From: Rhodocollybia butyracea
Lineage: Eukaryota; Basidiomycota; Agaricomycetes; Agaricales; Omphalotaceae
Length of the DNA stretch: 64,000 nt
Direction of reading: 5' to 3'
NCBI GenBank assembly: GCA_015501585.1
Contig: JADNRY010000257.1
Location: forward strand, 24,207-88,206
Shown here piece after piece: positions 1-11,395 of this stretch (within the stretch, counting starts at the first letter, position 1; the number at the start of each line of letters is the position of its first letter). The translations under genes were made by a program, and so were the position numbers. Under the pieces are notes generated by a model that was not told the DNA's origin, did not search any database, and worked only from the letters and a program-made list of their open reading frames with translations.

Positions 1-445
1 GTAACGACTCAAGTACTCATCACCTGTAGGCCTAGGTCCAGAGCAAAACAATCTCATCACCGCACGAAGGTAAAAACACAACAGTAAACGCAAAACGCAA
101 AACGCAAAACGCGACCTGAGGGAACCCAAAGCGCCAAAAAAAAGAAAAAGAAAAAAAAAAAAAAAAAAAAAGATTCATTCGATTTGATTCAATTAATACA
201 AAGTTTGTTTCCTACAAGTACCTTATACTTATACTATTGCGTTAACAAAAAAAAAAACGGAAAAGCAAGACAAGACTAGACAAACAGGACTAGACAAAGC
301 GAACAAGAGGATCCATGCATGACATACGATAACCACCACACTCCGCATACGCTCATACGCTCATACGCCCATACGCCCATACGTCCCATACCCCCATACG
401 CCCCATACGCCCCATACGCCCCATACGCCCATACGCCCCATACGC
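1..445. other. Low-complexity intergenic stretch
   Basis: A long A-rich tract lies near 135-172 and further short A runs near 245-260. No coding signal is seen apart from frames opened by the microsatellite at 345-450. It lies downstream of the phosphatase gene, which ends at 446, so part of it is probably that gene's 3' untranslated region. Confidence 0.6.
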
Positions 446-450
446 TCATA
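345..450. repeat. CATACGCCC-type microsatellite
   Basis: About ten imperfect copies of a 6-10 base unit (CATACGCCC, CATACGCCCC, CATACGCTC). The array opens short reading frames on both strands, which I treat as artefacts. It directly follows the phosphatase stop codon at 446-448. Confidence 0.8.
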
Positions 451-3300
451 TCCCATAATCGAAATCCACGACAGCCCCCGGCGGCGGGCCGACCCACACG
501 CCCCAGCCTATAATCTCGAAGAGCCGCGGGGTGAGCTCGATGGAGAGGATGGCGATCCCGGTGTAGACGATGACTTTTGTCAGGACTGTGGGGGGGGGAG
601 GGGAGGTTAGAAAAGGGACGAAACAAAGAAACGAAAGAAAAGCAAGATAGCAAGAACGAAAGGCAAGGAAGGAAGGAAAGGAAGCAAGAAAGACAAGGAA
701 GGAAGGGACGGAATGAAAGAACGAACGAACGAAAGGAAACGAAAAGGAACGAAAGGCAAGGAAAGAATGAAAGGAGAAAGCAAGAGAAAGCAAAGAACAT
801 AAAAGAAGAAAGACGCTCACCATCCGCATCATAATGCCTATGCTGCCTCACCCCGCTTCCCTCATGCTGCTTCTCCTCCGGAATCACAACCGTCAGCTTC
901 TCCTTCTCCTCCTCCCCATTCCCGTCCTCATTCACGCCCTGGTTCCCGTTCCCGTTCCCGTTCGCGCTCGCGCTCTCCCCTGCCACGATTGCTTTTTCTC
1001 TTTCTGTTTCGATTTGTTGACCCCCGTCCGACTCGTCAACCGCATATCCTCCAGGTGTTCCCTCCCCGCCCGCTCCCAGCACCAACCCCGCGATCCTCCA
1101 CGCCCATCCTCAACGAACTGGGTAGATCGATAACCGATGGAATGGGTCTCATGACTCTTCCTTCTTCTTCATCTTCGCTTCCCTCATATCCATTCCCATT
1201 CCCATACCGGTATCCATACACCCCATCCTCTCCCCTCCCCTCCAAGCCATCCCCTTCCGCGCCCTCCGCGCCTCCGCCACCTTCAAGGCACCACCCGCCC
1301 TCCCTCCAACCCACCCGCACCCGCTCTCCTAACACTCGGCGACAGCAAATTCGGCACGCCCCCCCTATACTCCGTCGCCGGCAAATAAAACCGCCTATTC
1401 GGCATCCCCAACCACCCAATCCACCGCCCCTCTCGCCCCTCCCCACCCCATCTCGCCCAGCCCCAATCCAACGCGGCTTTCACCCGCCCAGGGCACGCGC
1501 GACGGCGCGGAATATCGGCGGGAGCGTGATACCGAGGAGGAATTTGGCGGAGAGGCGCCAGGTGAAGATGAGGGTTATGCCGAGGGTGAGTTTGAGGAGG
1601 GCGATGGTTAGGAGGAGGAGGAGGGATGGGAAGGGGATGGAGGGGAATAGGGAGAAGTAGGAGAAGTAGGAGGAGGAGGAGGAAGGGGAAGGGGAAGAAG
1701 GGGGGTAAGGGACCCAGGTTCCGGAAGGGAGGACGTGCCAGGGCGCGCCGAGCATGGGCGTGGCAGGGACAAACGTCGACGTCGCCGTCGCCATCGCCAT
1801 AACCTCCCTCAACGGCGTCCCCTGCAGCTGCGCGAAATACACCCTCCCCATATCCCTACTAAACTCCCATATACGACGGCGCCCATCGCGACGGCGTCTT
1901 CGAAGCACGGGCAGTCGTCTATGGGCTGCGGGTGCTGGTTTATGATGAGGAGGAATATCGATGTGAGGAGAAATGGTGGTGACAGCGGTGATTGGAGGAG
2001 CTTCGCTGCGAAGGTCGTCGGATAGAGGCGCTTGCAACGCACTCGACGACCCACGCCTGCAGTTTATTCGACGCGCCAAAGCCACGTACAGTCCATCCCA
2101 ACGAATCCCATACACGCCAAACCGCACGGCACATCCGTCACGACCACCACACCACAGCACCCAACACGCATCCCGCGACACAATCCATCACCGAATGCAT
2201 CGCTGTGTATATCCGTCCTAGCACAATAGATAATGTGTATATGACGAGAACGGTTGTGAGGAAATAATATGTTAGCGGGGTCGCTGTTGGGTTGAGGGAG
2301 GGGTGGTAGAGGTTGTAGACGTAGCCGTAGAAGAAGAGGGCGATGGAGACGGCATTGGTTGAGTGCGTGGAGGGGAAGCCGTATTCGAGGTGGTGGTTTC
2401 CTAGGGCTGATGAGGAGAGTTAGTGTCAAGCGATACAAAGAACGCGTCGGAATGAATGCAAATCCGAGAAATGAGACAAGACATGGCAAGAACAGAATAC
2501 GCAAGAAAGAAAGCCGAGAGATGAGACAAAGACAAAGAACAGGCAAGTCCGCCGCCAGTTCTTGTACATAACAGAACTCGGCAAACTCGCATCGTGGTCT
2601 GGCTCGTGAAAAAAGATAAAAAGATGCGGGAAGGAAGGAATTGTTACTCGGCGAGAAGAACCGGACCAGAGTAAATGGAAATACACAGAACGGACAACAC
2701 GTTCAGTTGCAGTGAGAGTAAGAGACGTAGTGAAATGAAAAGGAATTGTAGAGAGAATATCAGAAATAACACAACGAGGAGGAGACGTATACATTCGACT
2801 CATTGAAACCGAAAACAACGAGGCCAAAGGCTTTTCTATATATAAGCGCAACAAAGGAACGAAAAACCAAAGAATTTGAAAAACCAACTCACTCAACCTC
2901 GTAACCGGCGGCGCAAACGGCCGTGGACTACACACCAAATCCTTCACAAAACTCGACGCATAAACGCCCAAGCCCATAATCATCACCAGCCCCATCCCCA
3001 TCTCCTTATTCCCGCCCAAGCCCGCCTCGCCCCCAACGTCAAACCCAAAGAAAAACACCGCCGGCAGCAGAATCATAAAGAACGTATGCGTCCCCAGACT
3101 CGACGTGTACACAAAGTATTTGTCCAGAATGGACTGCGCCATCGGCGTTGCAGCGCCGCGATGAAGTGCGACTCGAGGTGGATGTACGGGATGAGGAATC
3201 TGTGCAGGTTTTGGCGGAGCGCGGTTGCGGGACTCGAGAAGAATGAGGAATACGAGTGCGTGCTGGAGCTATCCGAGAATTCGTCTTCGGATCCAGACAT
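446..3300 (-). pseudogene. Sphingoid-base-1-phosphate phosphatase (LCB3/YSR3 family, PAP2 fold), frame-broken
   Basis: Members of this family are ER membrane phosphatases that dephosphorylate long-chain base 1-phosphates in sphingolipid turnover. Exon 1 starts at 3300 (MSGSEDEFSD) and ends at 2893 with KDLVCSPRP, the first PAP2 signature. A 486-base intron (GTGAGT at 2892, AG at 2408-2407) leads to exon 2 with GNHHLEYGFPSTHSTNAVS, the second signature. It is followed by GRIYTAMHSVMDCVAG (third signature), NQHPQPIDDCPCFED, IFTWRLSAKFLL, NRRFYLPATEY and IPSVIDLP. A second intron (820-586) joins HYDAD to VLTKVIVYTGIA, ending at 446. The conserved blocks lie in different frames: one base appears missing near 3128, a TGA sits at 2140-2138, and further shifts fall near 2030, 1880, 1480, 1250 and 1080. 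Either the gene is recently dead, the assembly has indels, or I have missed very short introns. Family assignment is firm; the functional state is not. Confidence 0.85.
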
Positions 3301-4910
3301 TTTTGATTTCAGCTTCCTAGTTTCTGTCTGGCTTCTGGTAAGAAAAGAAAAAGGTTTCACCAAGAAATTACTCACACCACACTTGGTTATGTACCCCAAA
3401 AAAAGCTTTCCTTCCGTTCCTTTCCTATGTCTACCCTCGTCGCAAAGGCACCGAGGCTCAAAGAAGGCACAGCAAAAATTATTGCAAATTACGCCCCCAA
3501 ATTTCGTTCCTTGTTCCTCGTACGACTGGAGATAACGAAAAACCAAAAAAGAGATGGGCGTCTAATCATCCAAACCGGCCGAACTTTCGGCACAGCGCAC
3601 ACTTACGTCACGCGTGAATTATGCAAGTCCCCTCGTTACGACGTTATTTCACTGGTTGCGACTCCCTAGCTCCCCTTATGCATATGGTTATGGTTCGTGG
3701 CCCCTCAAAATTGCGAGCTGTGGACACCGCGATGGCTGTGCTTTTTGGAGCTTGGGTATGTTTTGGATTAACTGGGCTTGGTAAGGTGCACCACCGCCCC
3801 GCGTGGGCGTGGTACGAAGTACGCGCCGTTCCTGGTCACACTGTTAAGTCTTGTCCCTTGCTTTACAAGGCACCCGTATTTCCGTATTTCCGTATTACTA
3901 CGACTATATTATATCCTATTATTTCCCGCTCTTCTCGAATTCCATCTCCACCGTCAACGCTTCAGCTCTCCGTCACTCTCCGACTCCGACTCACTCCGAG
4001 TTTCCCATCGCCTCCCATCGCCTTTCATCGCCTCATTCGCTCTACCATTTGATTTCTATTCGCATCTTTTCGCAACTGACTCTCTGCAGCGCCTCTGAGG
4101 GTGAACGATTGAGCAGTGTTATTTAATACACTGCCCCTTTATCGCTCAAAAATCAAAATGACAAAATGACAAAGCCTTTAGCTTGGCTATGCTGACAAGT
4201 ACCTACTTACTAAGATACACTACTACTCAGACTATGCGCTAGTACGCAGTTGTTCCTAATTTTATTATAATTTCCAACCTACTTACTAAACCACGGCCGC
4301 CTCTCTAAAGAGTCCGCAGTCTGAATCTACCTTCCCTTATGGGTCAAACTCGCTCTCTCTTCCTCGCAGTCTAGCTGGTCTCATGCGCAACCTCGCTGTA
4401 CAATCCATAGAAACTGGTACCCTCTGATTCGTCATTCACAAGCAGTGACTAGTGACAAGCGGCTCCGATGCGATTATCACCGACGTATAACCACATAATT
4501 CTATCTAACCTTCATCTCGATAAAGCAGTCCCTCTTGTTATCCCTTTTGGTACCCCTTTTCTATCCTTCCCACCCGTACTACTGCGCTTCGTATCACGAG
4601 TACGCCCGCACAACGGCAAAGCAGAGGTCGCAGATGAAACTAATACCCGCGATGCCTTCACATGTACAAGTTGTCCATTTTGGACTCATCTCTTTCTTAT
4701 ACTTTTTCGCATCAGTCACATCGGGATCTCCCAAGGATTACGCGTAAAAACTCCAACTACCGAGCGACACCACCGGGTCGTACCTTCAGATCTTCCGATC
4801 TCGAAGCTCTGCCCTCAGAATACACAAGCGGTGTCTGTAGCGAACAGAAAATCTATCGGAAGCCTCAAGCTCGCGATCACATCAAACGCGTCAAAAGCAT
4901 CTACCACAAG
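3301..4910. other. Intergenic, no supported gene
   Basis: This covers the upstream region of the phosphatase gene and the approach to the tRNA cluster. Open frames of up to about 220 codons exist on both strands, but they show no recognisable domain, no splice structure and no similarity to anything else in the window. I see no repeats of note. Confidence 0.5.
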
Positions 4911-5018
4911 TCCCTGGTAGTATATCGGTTAGTACACGCGCCTGTCATGTGATGAGCAATCAAGGTTCAAAGCCCTTTATACCCGCGCGAAAGCTGGGTT
5001 CGACTCCCAGCCAGGGAG
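4911..5018 (+). tRNA. tRNA-Asp(GTC) with intron
   Basis: The acceptor strand TCCCTGG pairs with CCAGGGA at the 3' end and the discriminator is G. The D-arm is TAGTATATCGGTTAGTA. The anticodon stem CGCGC and loop CTGTCA carry the anticodon GTC. An intron of about 37 bases follows the base after the anticodon, then the stem closes with GCGCG. The T-arm is CTGGG-TTCGACT-CCCAG. All stems pair, so the gene looks functional. A T6 run about 25 bases downstream is a plausible Pol III terminator. Confidence 0.9.
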
Positions 5019-5592
5019 CTGCTCAACTCTCTCTCCACCATTCTTTTTTGCCCTTGACCATCCCAGCTGGGCGTCTTTTCATCGATCTCTTGTATCCCCT
5101 CTTGTATAAAGAGGAATTACGCGCGCGCTAGCCAGTGAGCCGCATGTATGCTCTCCACTACTATTTTTTGACCATCCCAGCTGGAGGAGTTATTGGACCC
5201 CTCATCGACTTACCCGTTGCTTTTCTTTCGGAGTATCTGGATCCAAACACCGATGGCCCTTCATTAAAACTTCCTTAAACTTCATTAGCTCCCAAAGTCT
5301 ACAAGGCTCATGTTACACAGTGAAAACAGCTCTAGAACACTGAGCAGCACTTGGAACAGCAACATGAATCTCTGACCCAGCAACAAATTACAGGGTGGCC
5401 CCACTCTAGCCCACTCTACTTGGAACCGTAGGCTGGGATAGCGGAGTCGGAGTTGAAGCTTTCTCCTGTCTCCTCAGGACACAACAGTCTACATCTTCTT
5501 CAAAGTTGCAACAAGACGTACTACTTAGTACTTTAATTTGACCAAATTCCCGTCCACAATATAAGTCCCCAACAAAAAGAATCTTTCACAAG

Positions 5593-5694
5593 TCCCTGGT
5601 AGTATATCGGTTAGTACACGCGCCTGTCATGTGATGGTGGGTTTAAAATCCTTTATACCCGCGCGAAAGCTGGGTTCGACTCCCAGCCAGGGAG
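5593..5694 (+). tRNA. tRNA-Asp(GTC) with intron, second copy
   Basis: The mature part is identical to the copy at 4911: same acceptor, D-arm, GTC anticodon and T-arm. The intron is about 31 bases and differs from that of the first copy. A T5 run follows roughly 20 bases downstream. The shared downstream sequence (CCATCCCAGCTGGG or a close variant, then TCTTTTCATCGATC) shows that a unit larger than the tRNA was duplicated. Confidence 0.88.
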
Positions 5695-6045
5695 CTAGAA
5701 CGCCACCATTCTTTTTGACATCCCGGCTGGGCTTCTTTTCATCGATCGATCCGTTGAGATTCCACACTCGGCCAATCCAAATCCCGATGGCCCCCGATAG
5801 TCTTCAACTAGCTTTAAGCTCCAAGCTCCAAGCTCCAAGTCTGGCGTAGGGATCCGGACAGCGAGAACATAGCTATGAGTCGGAACTCAGTACTCAAGAG
5901 CGAGGCATTGTGCGATCGGAAGCTAAGCCAGTGCCGAACGGTTCCTCTCTTCTTCACAAGTTTGCAAACAAGAGGTACTAAGTACTTTGATTCGACCGGG
6001 GCCCCATCCACAATACAAGTCATATAAAAAAAACACTACCATAAG

Positions 6046-6146
6046 TCCCTGGTAGTATATCGGTTACTATCCGCGCCTGTCATGGCCAATCAACCAAAGG
6101 CCTGAGATAACCGCACGAAAGCTGGGTTCGATTCTCAGCCAGGGAG
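6046..6146 (+). pseudogene. tRNA-Asp pseudogene or decayed third copy
   Basis: Acceptor and anticodon GTC are kept. The D-arm reads CGGTTACTAT instead of CGGTTAGTAC, the 3' anticodon strand reads GCACG (one mismatch to CGCGC), and the T-stem contains a G-T pair. The same downstream flank as in copies 1 and 2 is present. It may be weakly functional, but the changes fall in the box A and anticodon regions. Confidence 0.7.
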
Positions 6147-6578
6147 CTGTTCGATTTCTTCCCCACCATTCTTTTTTGCCCTTGACCATCCCAGCTGGGC
6201 TTTCGTTTCTTCTATCGATTCCGTTGAGATTTACACTCTGCCGATCCGAACTCGGAGGAGAGCAGCCTGTGTTGATCCCAGGCAGCCTTCTCAGGTAGAG
6301 GTGTTTAATTGTTGATCGTTCTAATTCTGAAGGGCGGTGAGCAGGGTCACCTGCAGTCCACATCCGTTATTACTTAGGGACCAAAATCCATCCTCGCACG
6401 GTGGAGAGTTAGGCCTTTCTCTATCACGGGCTCGATGCTTAGCAACGATGAGCTTTACCACGTCGCATGTCTCACAAAGTACATTCATAAAATACAGTCT
6501 TTAATGATCAGCAAATGTAACAGGTAAGAATTTCAGATACCGATCTTTCCAACAAAAACATAGCTTTTACATCCCCTC

Positions 6579-8136
6579 CTATTCAAACTGACGATTTTGC
6601 ACCCGAAGGAACTGAAACGAGTCTAAAACTGTTTGGACCTCATCCCATCGTCCTACAGAGCCACCCGCATATTTAAGACCTGGGAAGATCTGATGCAACG
6701 CCAGAGCAACTATCAGGGGATTTTGCACCTCGGCAGCGTCTACGCTACAGATAAACTGGCGCAGCGGATGCCTCGCAAGAGTCGGCGGAATCGCGGTCGC
6801 ATTTGAAACATCTAGGCGAACTGGATACGTGAGATATTCCAGGTTGGGGCAATGCTGCGCAAAATTGGCTAAGGATTGGACTGAAGGTACGTCCCCATCC
6901 CATATAAATGCACCTAGTGAAAGATCTCTGATGCATGGCCACGCACAAGCAATCATGGCTGTACGCTGGTCGGACAGCGACAATGCACCGTCGTAGCTGA
7001 GCAGTTCTAGCTCTTTCAGCTCCAACAGTGGCTCGAAGACCGTCCAGAGCAGTGGATCATCGAAATCCCGCCTGAGTGAAGAGATTATATGTTCGATCTG
7101 CAACCTTTTGAGAGAAGAGAATTTCAACAGCGTTCGAGTCACGGCTGCAATTTCTGCAAGAGGTGGTGCCCCATCGTCGTCTTTGTTCCAATACATGATC
7201 AGATCCTGCAGCTTGCGCGGAAGACACGGTAAAAACCTGTACAGGTCCGCATTCGTTCCGTGGACCCAGACTTCCTGCAAAGATGGGAAGCCTTGCTCAA
7301 TGTCATCGTAGTCAAGCGAAGTACCAGCGGAGAATGTCAGATTGAGGTGGTTCAGTCTCGGTAATGATGCAATAGCCTTGACAAAATCTCTCCCCAGGAA
7401 TGGAGACGCAACGTTCATCACTCTGAGACTCTCGAGCTGAGGTAGCGAGCGTAGCGAATGGGGCAAGCCAGAATAACCATGCCACTGGAGCTCTAGCGAT
7501 TTTATTCCTGGACTCTTCGACACAAGAAGGGAGAGCGAAGGGCCGAGATCAAGGGACTGTCCAGTCCTAGCCCCAAGGTCCAGTTTATCACGAGGCAAGC
7601 ACGCTTCCTGCAAGGTGGAGCTCAAAAAGTACAAGAACATGGCAGAGCTGCACATTCCAGGTAAAAGTCGAAGCGTTTTGAGATTGGGGAAGATCGGTTG
7701 CCGTTGGCCGAGGAATGTGTACACAGATTCGTGGGCATTTAGGGCGTCTGAGTCGCTGAATTCACGCACGCGAGAAGTGTAGAATCCTAGACGATCCCAT
7801 GACGATGGGGCAATTTGCGTCAAGATCATCTGAATACCCCAGGAGTTGATATTTTAATATCAACGAAATGAAGGAAAACATGTGAATGAGTACTCGATTA
7901 CCTACCTTTTTTCCTTCAACCACAGTGGTTTCCGGAAGCACCGAAAGCAACGGCTCTACGCTCCGCATCTTTTTCCAAAGAACATCCAAAGCCGGGTTCA
8001 GAAAGCTCTGACAAGTGAGTCCCAGGGATAAGAGAGCTTTTCGGCGGCTCAGCTCATCATCTGACAGGTTTGTAAGGTACGATTCTCCATATTCCAGTTC
8101 TGCGCATATGATCTGGAGAATATCGTTGTTCAGCAT
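6579..8136 (-). CDS. F-box / leucine-rich-repeat protein
   Basis: Two exons: 8136-7906 (77 codons, starting MLNNDILQIICAEL) and 7829-6579. They are joined in phase 0 across a 76-base intron (GTAGGT donor, TTCAG acceptor), giving about 493 residues. The first exon carries an F-box-like segment (LSLGLTCQSFLNPALDVLW). The rest is a series of leucine-rich strands such as FPNLKTLRLL, LPQLESLRVM, LPRLNHLNLTF and FPSLQEVWVHG. In this architecture the F-box binds Skp1 of an SCF ubiquitin ligase and the LRR region selects a substrate. The family is strongly expanded in mushrooms; the substrate is unknown. A close paralog lies immediately downstream in window coordinates (9576-11135). No defects are seen. 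Confidence 0.85.
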
Positions 8137-8663
8137 GGATCAGATGGAAGTTGAGTTTTATAAAGCTGTGCAGCTGGCGCTATAACTTATTCAGTAAGAT
8201 AGCGCCGGCGGCACAGCTTTATGGATTGCCGACACTTGCGGATACAGACAGACTTTTTGAATAATAGGACTTGGAGCTTGCAAGGTATTCGATTCAATTC
8301 ATCGTATATGTAGGTTCAAGCTTTTACCTAATGCCTACACCAAGCGATATCTGTGAGAACATGATATCTATCGGGCACAGCGTCCTCTAAACATCCAGAA
8401 GCATCCCCCAAACCTGGAATCAGGTCCAACGTGTCGGCCAGTTCAAGCAATCGCGGAGCAGGACAAGGGGGTGGTGGTATTTGTGTAATGTGCGTGGTTG
8501 CGAGGCCTATGACGCTCCGTAATGGACCGATGACAATAGTGCATGAAAGGAAGAAAGTTGAAGTCAAACCAAATTGCGTGAAACGCCGCCATCCCATGTT
8601 TTTAGTGACTTGACTCTAGACGCGGGATGAGATCCTATTTGTAGACACATCGGATGTGAGTCG

Positions 8664-8896
8664 TGTCGTAGGTATCCGGCGCAGTGGGGACTCGGAGCCG
8701 TGAGGCTCCCACAGGAGATTGGGAATCATACAGGTGCTCTATTGCTCTTATGCTACTTGGCCTTTGTACCGGGCCTTATATACTACAGTACAGGTACTCT
8801 ACAAGGTCTGTAAGTACTTAGTAAGTATCTGAGTAAGTAGATCAGTAAGCAACGTCGGAGGAATATCAGTGCCAGATTGACATGATGTCATCATCT
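8664..8896 (-). mobile_element. Solo LTR, diverged copy
   Basis: It begins TGTCGTAGGTATCCGGCGC and contains CCTTATATACTACAGTAC, the TATA-like core shared with the copies at 26177, 36486 and 39304. The outer end has decayed (GGCAACTCGG instead of GGCAACTACAACA), and no target-site duplication is recognisable. Confidence 0.75.
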
Positions 8897-9575
8897 GCGG
8901 GGCAACTCGGTTACCAGTTATCGGTTATCCCTCTCATGATCATTTTACCAGTGGACCCGATTGTAAAGTAGGGGCCCACGCGGTTTGAGGTCCATGCCAG
9001 TGTGTATAATCTTTTGAATCGGAGCTTCAATACCTTTCTCCACTGTATTTGACCATCCCAGCTGGGTTTCTTTTCATCAACTGATCCGTTGAGATTTACA
9101 CTCTATCAATGACCGGTCTGGCTCTCAAGGGCGGCGAGCAGGGCACCGTTCACATCTGTTATTACTTTGCAACCAAAACTGGTGGGGATCCACACTCGCA
9201 CGGTAGAGAGCTAGGCCTTTCTCTGGTAGGAAGCATCCTATCATGGGCTTGACATTTAGCAATGGCCTTCACCAGTGACTCGTGTGCCTTCATCACTTTC
9301 CTCTCGTGATTGGTAAACCCTGTAGTGCGCCGGGATATCCAGAACCGCTAAATATATATACCAAAGCATAGGCGCGCCATCAGACTACGGAAAGCCGAAC
9401 CTCGAGTCGCGCGAATGATCCTCAGCACAAAAATATTATACGTCCCAACACCAATTTCTGAATCAAAGACTCACAGACCACAAATCCTGAAGAGCCACAA
9501 AGTATATTTATAAAATAGAGTCTAACAGGTAAGAATTTCAATCTTCCCAACAAAAACATACTTTTATATTCCCTC
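8897..9575. other. Intergenic stretch with a tRNA-unit flank copy
   Basis: No gene is supported. About 9040-9270 repeats the sequence that lies downstream of the tRNA-Asp copies (compare 6160-6440), including the CCCAGCTGGG palindrome. The tRNA itself is absent here. Confidence 0.55.
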
Positions 9576-11135
9576 CTATCCGAACTGACGATTTTGCACT
9601 CGAAGGAATTGAAACAAGTCCAAAACCGTTCGGACCTCATCCCATCGGTCTCCAGGGCCATTAACGTATGTAATACCAGGGAAGATCTGATACAAGGCCA
9701 GAGCAACCAGAGGGGGATTTTGTACGTCTTCAGAGTCCACACTACAGAAGAAATTGCGTAATGAATGCATCACAAGAGTAGGGGGAATAGTGGTTACACC
9801 TGAAACATCTAGGCGAACTGGATATGTGAGATTCTCCAAGTTTGGGCAATGCTGAGCAAAATAGGCGAGGGATTGGATTGAGGGCACATCCCCCTCCCAT
9901 ATAGATGCAGCCAGTGAGAGCTCCCTGATGCATGGCCACGCACAAGCAATCGTGGCTGTATGCTGGTCAGATAGTGATAGTGCACCGTCATAACTGAGAA
10001 CTTCCAGCCCTTTCAACTCCAATAGTGGCTGGAATACTGACCAGAGCAGTGGCTCACCAAAAATAACCGTGAATGATGAGATTATACATTGGATATGCAA
10101 CCTTTTAAGGGATGAGAGCATTGACAGCTTTCGGGTGACAGCTGCAATTTCCTCAATAGGTGGTTCCGGATCGTGGTTCCATATAATGGTCAGACGTTCC
10201 AGCTTGCGAGGAAGACATGTTAAAAACATGTGTAGGTGGGCATTCGGTCCCTTGAGCCAGACTTCCTTCAAGGATGGGAAGCCATGATCAGTGCCATCAT
10301 AGTCATGCAAGTCACCAACGGAAAAATGTCAGACTGAGGCTTGTCAAGCTCGGCAATGATGCAATAGCCTCGACAAATTCTCTCCCCATGAATGGAGACG
10401 CAAGGCTCATCACCGAGAGTCTTTCTAGCTCGTGTAAGGGATGTAGTGAATGAGACAATCCAGAATATAGTAAATGAGACAATCCAGAATAAGTATGCCC
10501 CCGGAGATCTAGAGATTTTATTCCCGGACACTTCGAAACAAGAAGGGAGAGCGAAGGGCCAAGATCAAGTATTTGTCCAGTCCAGGCCCCAACGTCCAGT
10601 GTAACACGAGGCAAGCAAGCTTCCTGCAAAGTGGAGCTCAAAAAGAACAAGAAGGTGCTAGAGTTGCATATTCCAGGTAGAAGTCGAAGCGTTTTAAGAT
10701 TGGGGAAGATCGGTGGGCATTGGCCAAGGAAGGTATACACGGATTCGTGGACATTTAAACTGTCTGAGTCGGTGAATTCACGCACGCGAGAAGTGTAGAA
10801 TCCTAGACGATCCCATGAAGATGGGGCAATTTGCGTCAAGAGTATCTGAGGAATTAATATCGACGAATGAAGAAGGTTTAAATAAGTACTCGAGCACCTA
10901 CCTTTTTTCCATTAACCACAGTTGTTTCCGGGAGTACCGAAAGCAATGGCTCCACACTACGCATGTTTTTCCAAAGAACATCCAAAGCCGGATTCAGAAA
11001 GCTCCGACAGGTGAGTCCCAGAGATAAGAGAGCTTTTCGACACCCGAGCTCATCATTCGACAGGTTTGTAAGGTATGAATTGAGTCCGTATTCCAGCTTT
11101 GCACATATAATCTGGAGAACATCGTCGTTCAGCAT
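9576..11135 (-). pseudogene. F-box / leucine-rich-repeat protein paralog, frameshifted
   Basis: Structure matches the neighbour at 6579-8136: exon 1 11135-10902 (78 codons, MLNDDVLQIICAKL, LGLTCRSFLNPALDVLW), intron 10901-10846, exon 2 10845-9576. Near 10320 a run of T is one base longer than in the intact copy. This changes LTFS into a terminating LTFFRW and drops the rest (FPSLKEVWLKGPN to the end) into another frame. It also has an in-frame 24-base duplication, YSGLSH repeated, absent from the sister gene. The 80 bases upstream of both start codons are nearly identical, so this is a tandem segmental duplication of about 3 kb. A homopolymer sequencing error is a possible alternative to real loss. 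Confidence 0.82.
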
Positions 11136-11395
11136 TGATCAGATGGAAGTTGAGTTCTATAAAGCTGTTGCAACTGGCGCTGTAACTTATTCAGTAAAAT
11201 AGCGCCAGCTGCACAGCTTATTGCCAAGCTCAAAGGCATACATAGTACAATTATTTCAGGCATTTATGGATACAGACAGACTTCCAAAAAGCATATTGTG
11301 ACCAACTCGAACTCACTCCTCGAGAACTATCTCTCAATCATCGCAGCATCCGGCTCATTCAGAGTAATCGGGTGCACAGCGTGCATGTATTTATG

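Larger units (their letters stand above)
5019..6240 (+). repeat. Tandemly repeated tRNA-Asp unit flanks
   Basis: After each tRNA copy comes a similar run: CCACCATTCTTTTT, a CCCAGCTGGG palindrome or close variant, a TCTTTTC-ATCGAT stretch, then GTTGAGATT. A further partial copy lies at about 5155-5200, and one without any tRNA at about 9040-9115. Units are roughly 680 and 450 bases long. Stretches between the tRNAs contain no other gene that I can support. Confidence 0.7.

Noticed and set aside
319..513. Short plus-strand ORF across the CATACGCCC array
   Set aside because: Opened only by the microsatellite period; no domain, and it overlaps the 3' end of the phosphatase gene.
4468..4920. 150-codon ORF upstream of the first tRNA-Asp
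   Set aside because: It runs into the tRNA gene and has no recognisable feature; probably chance.
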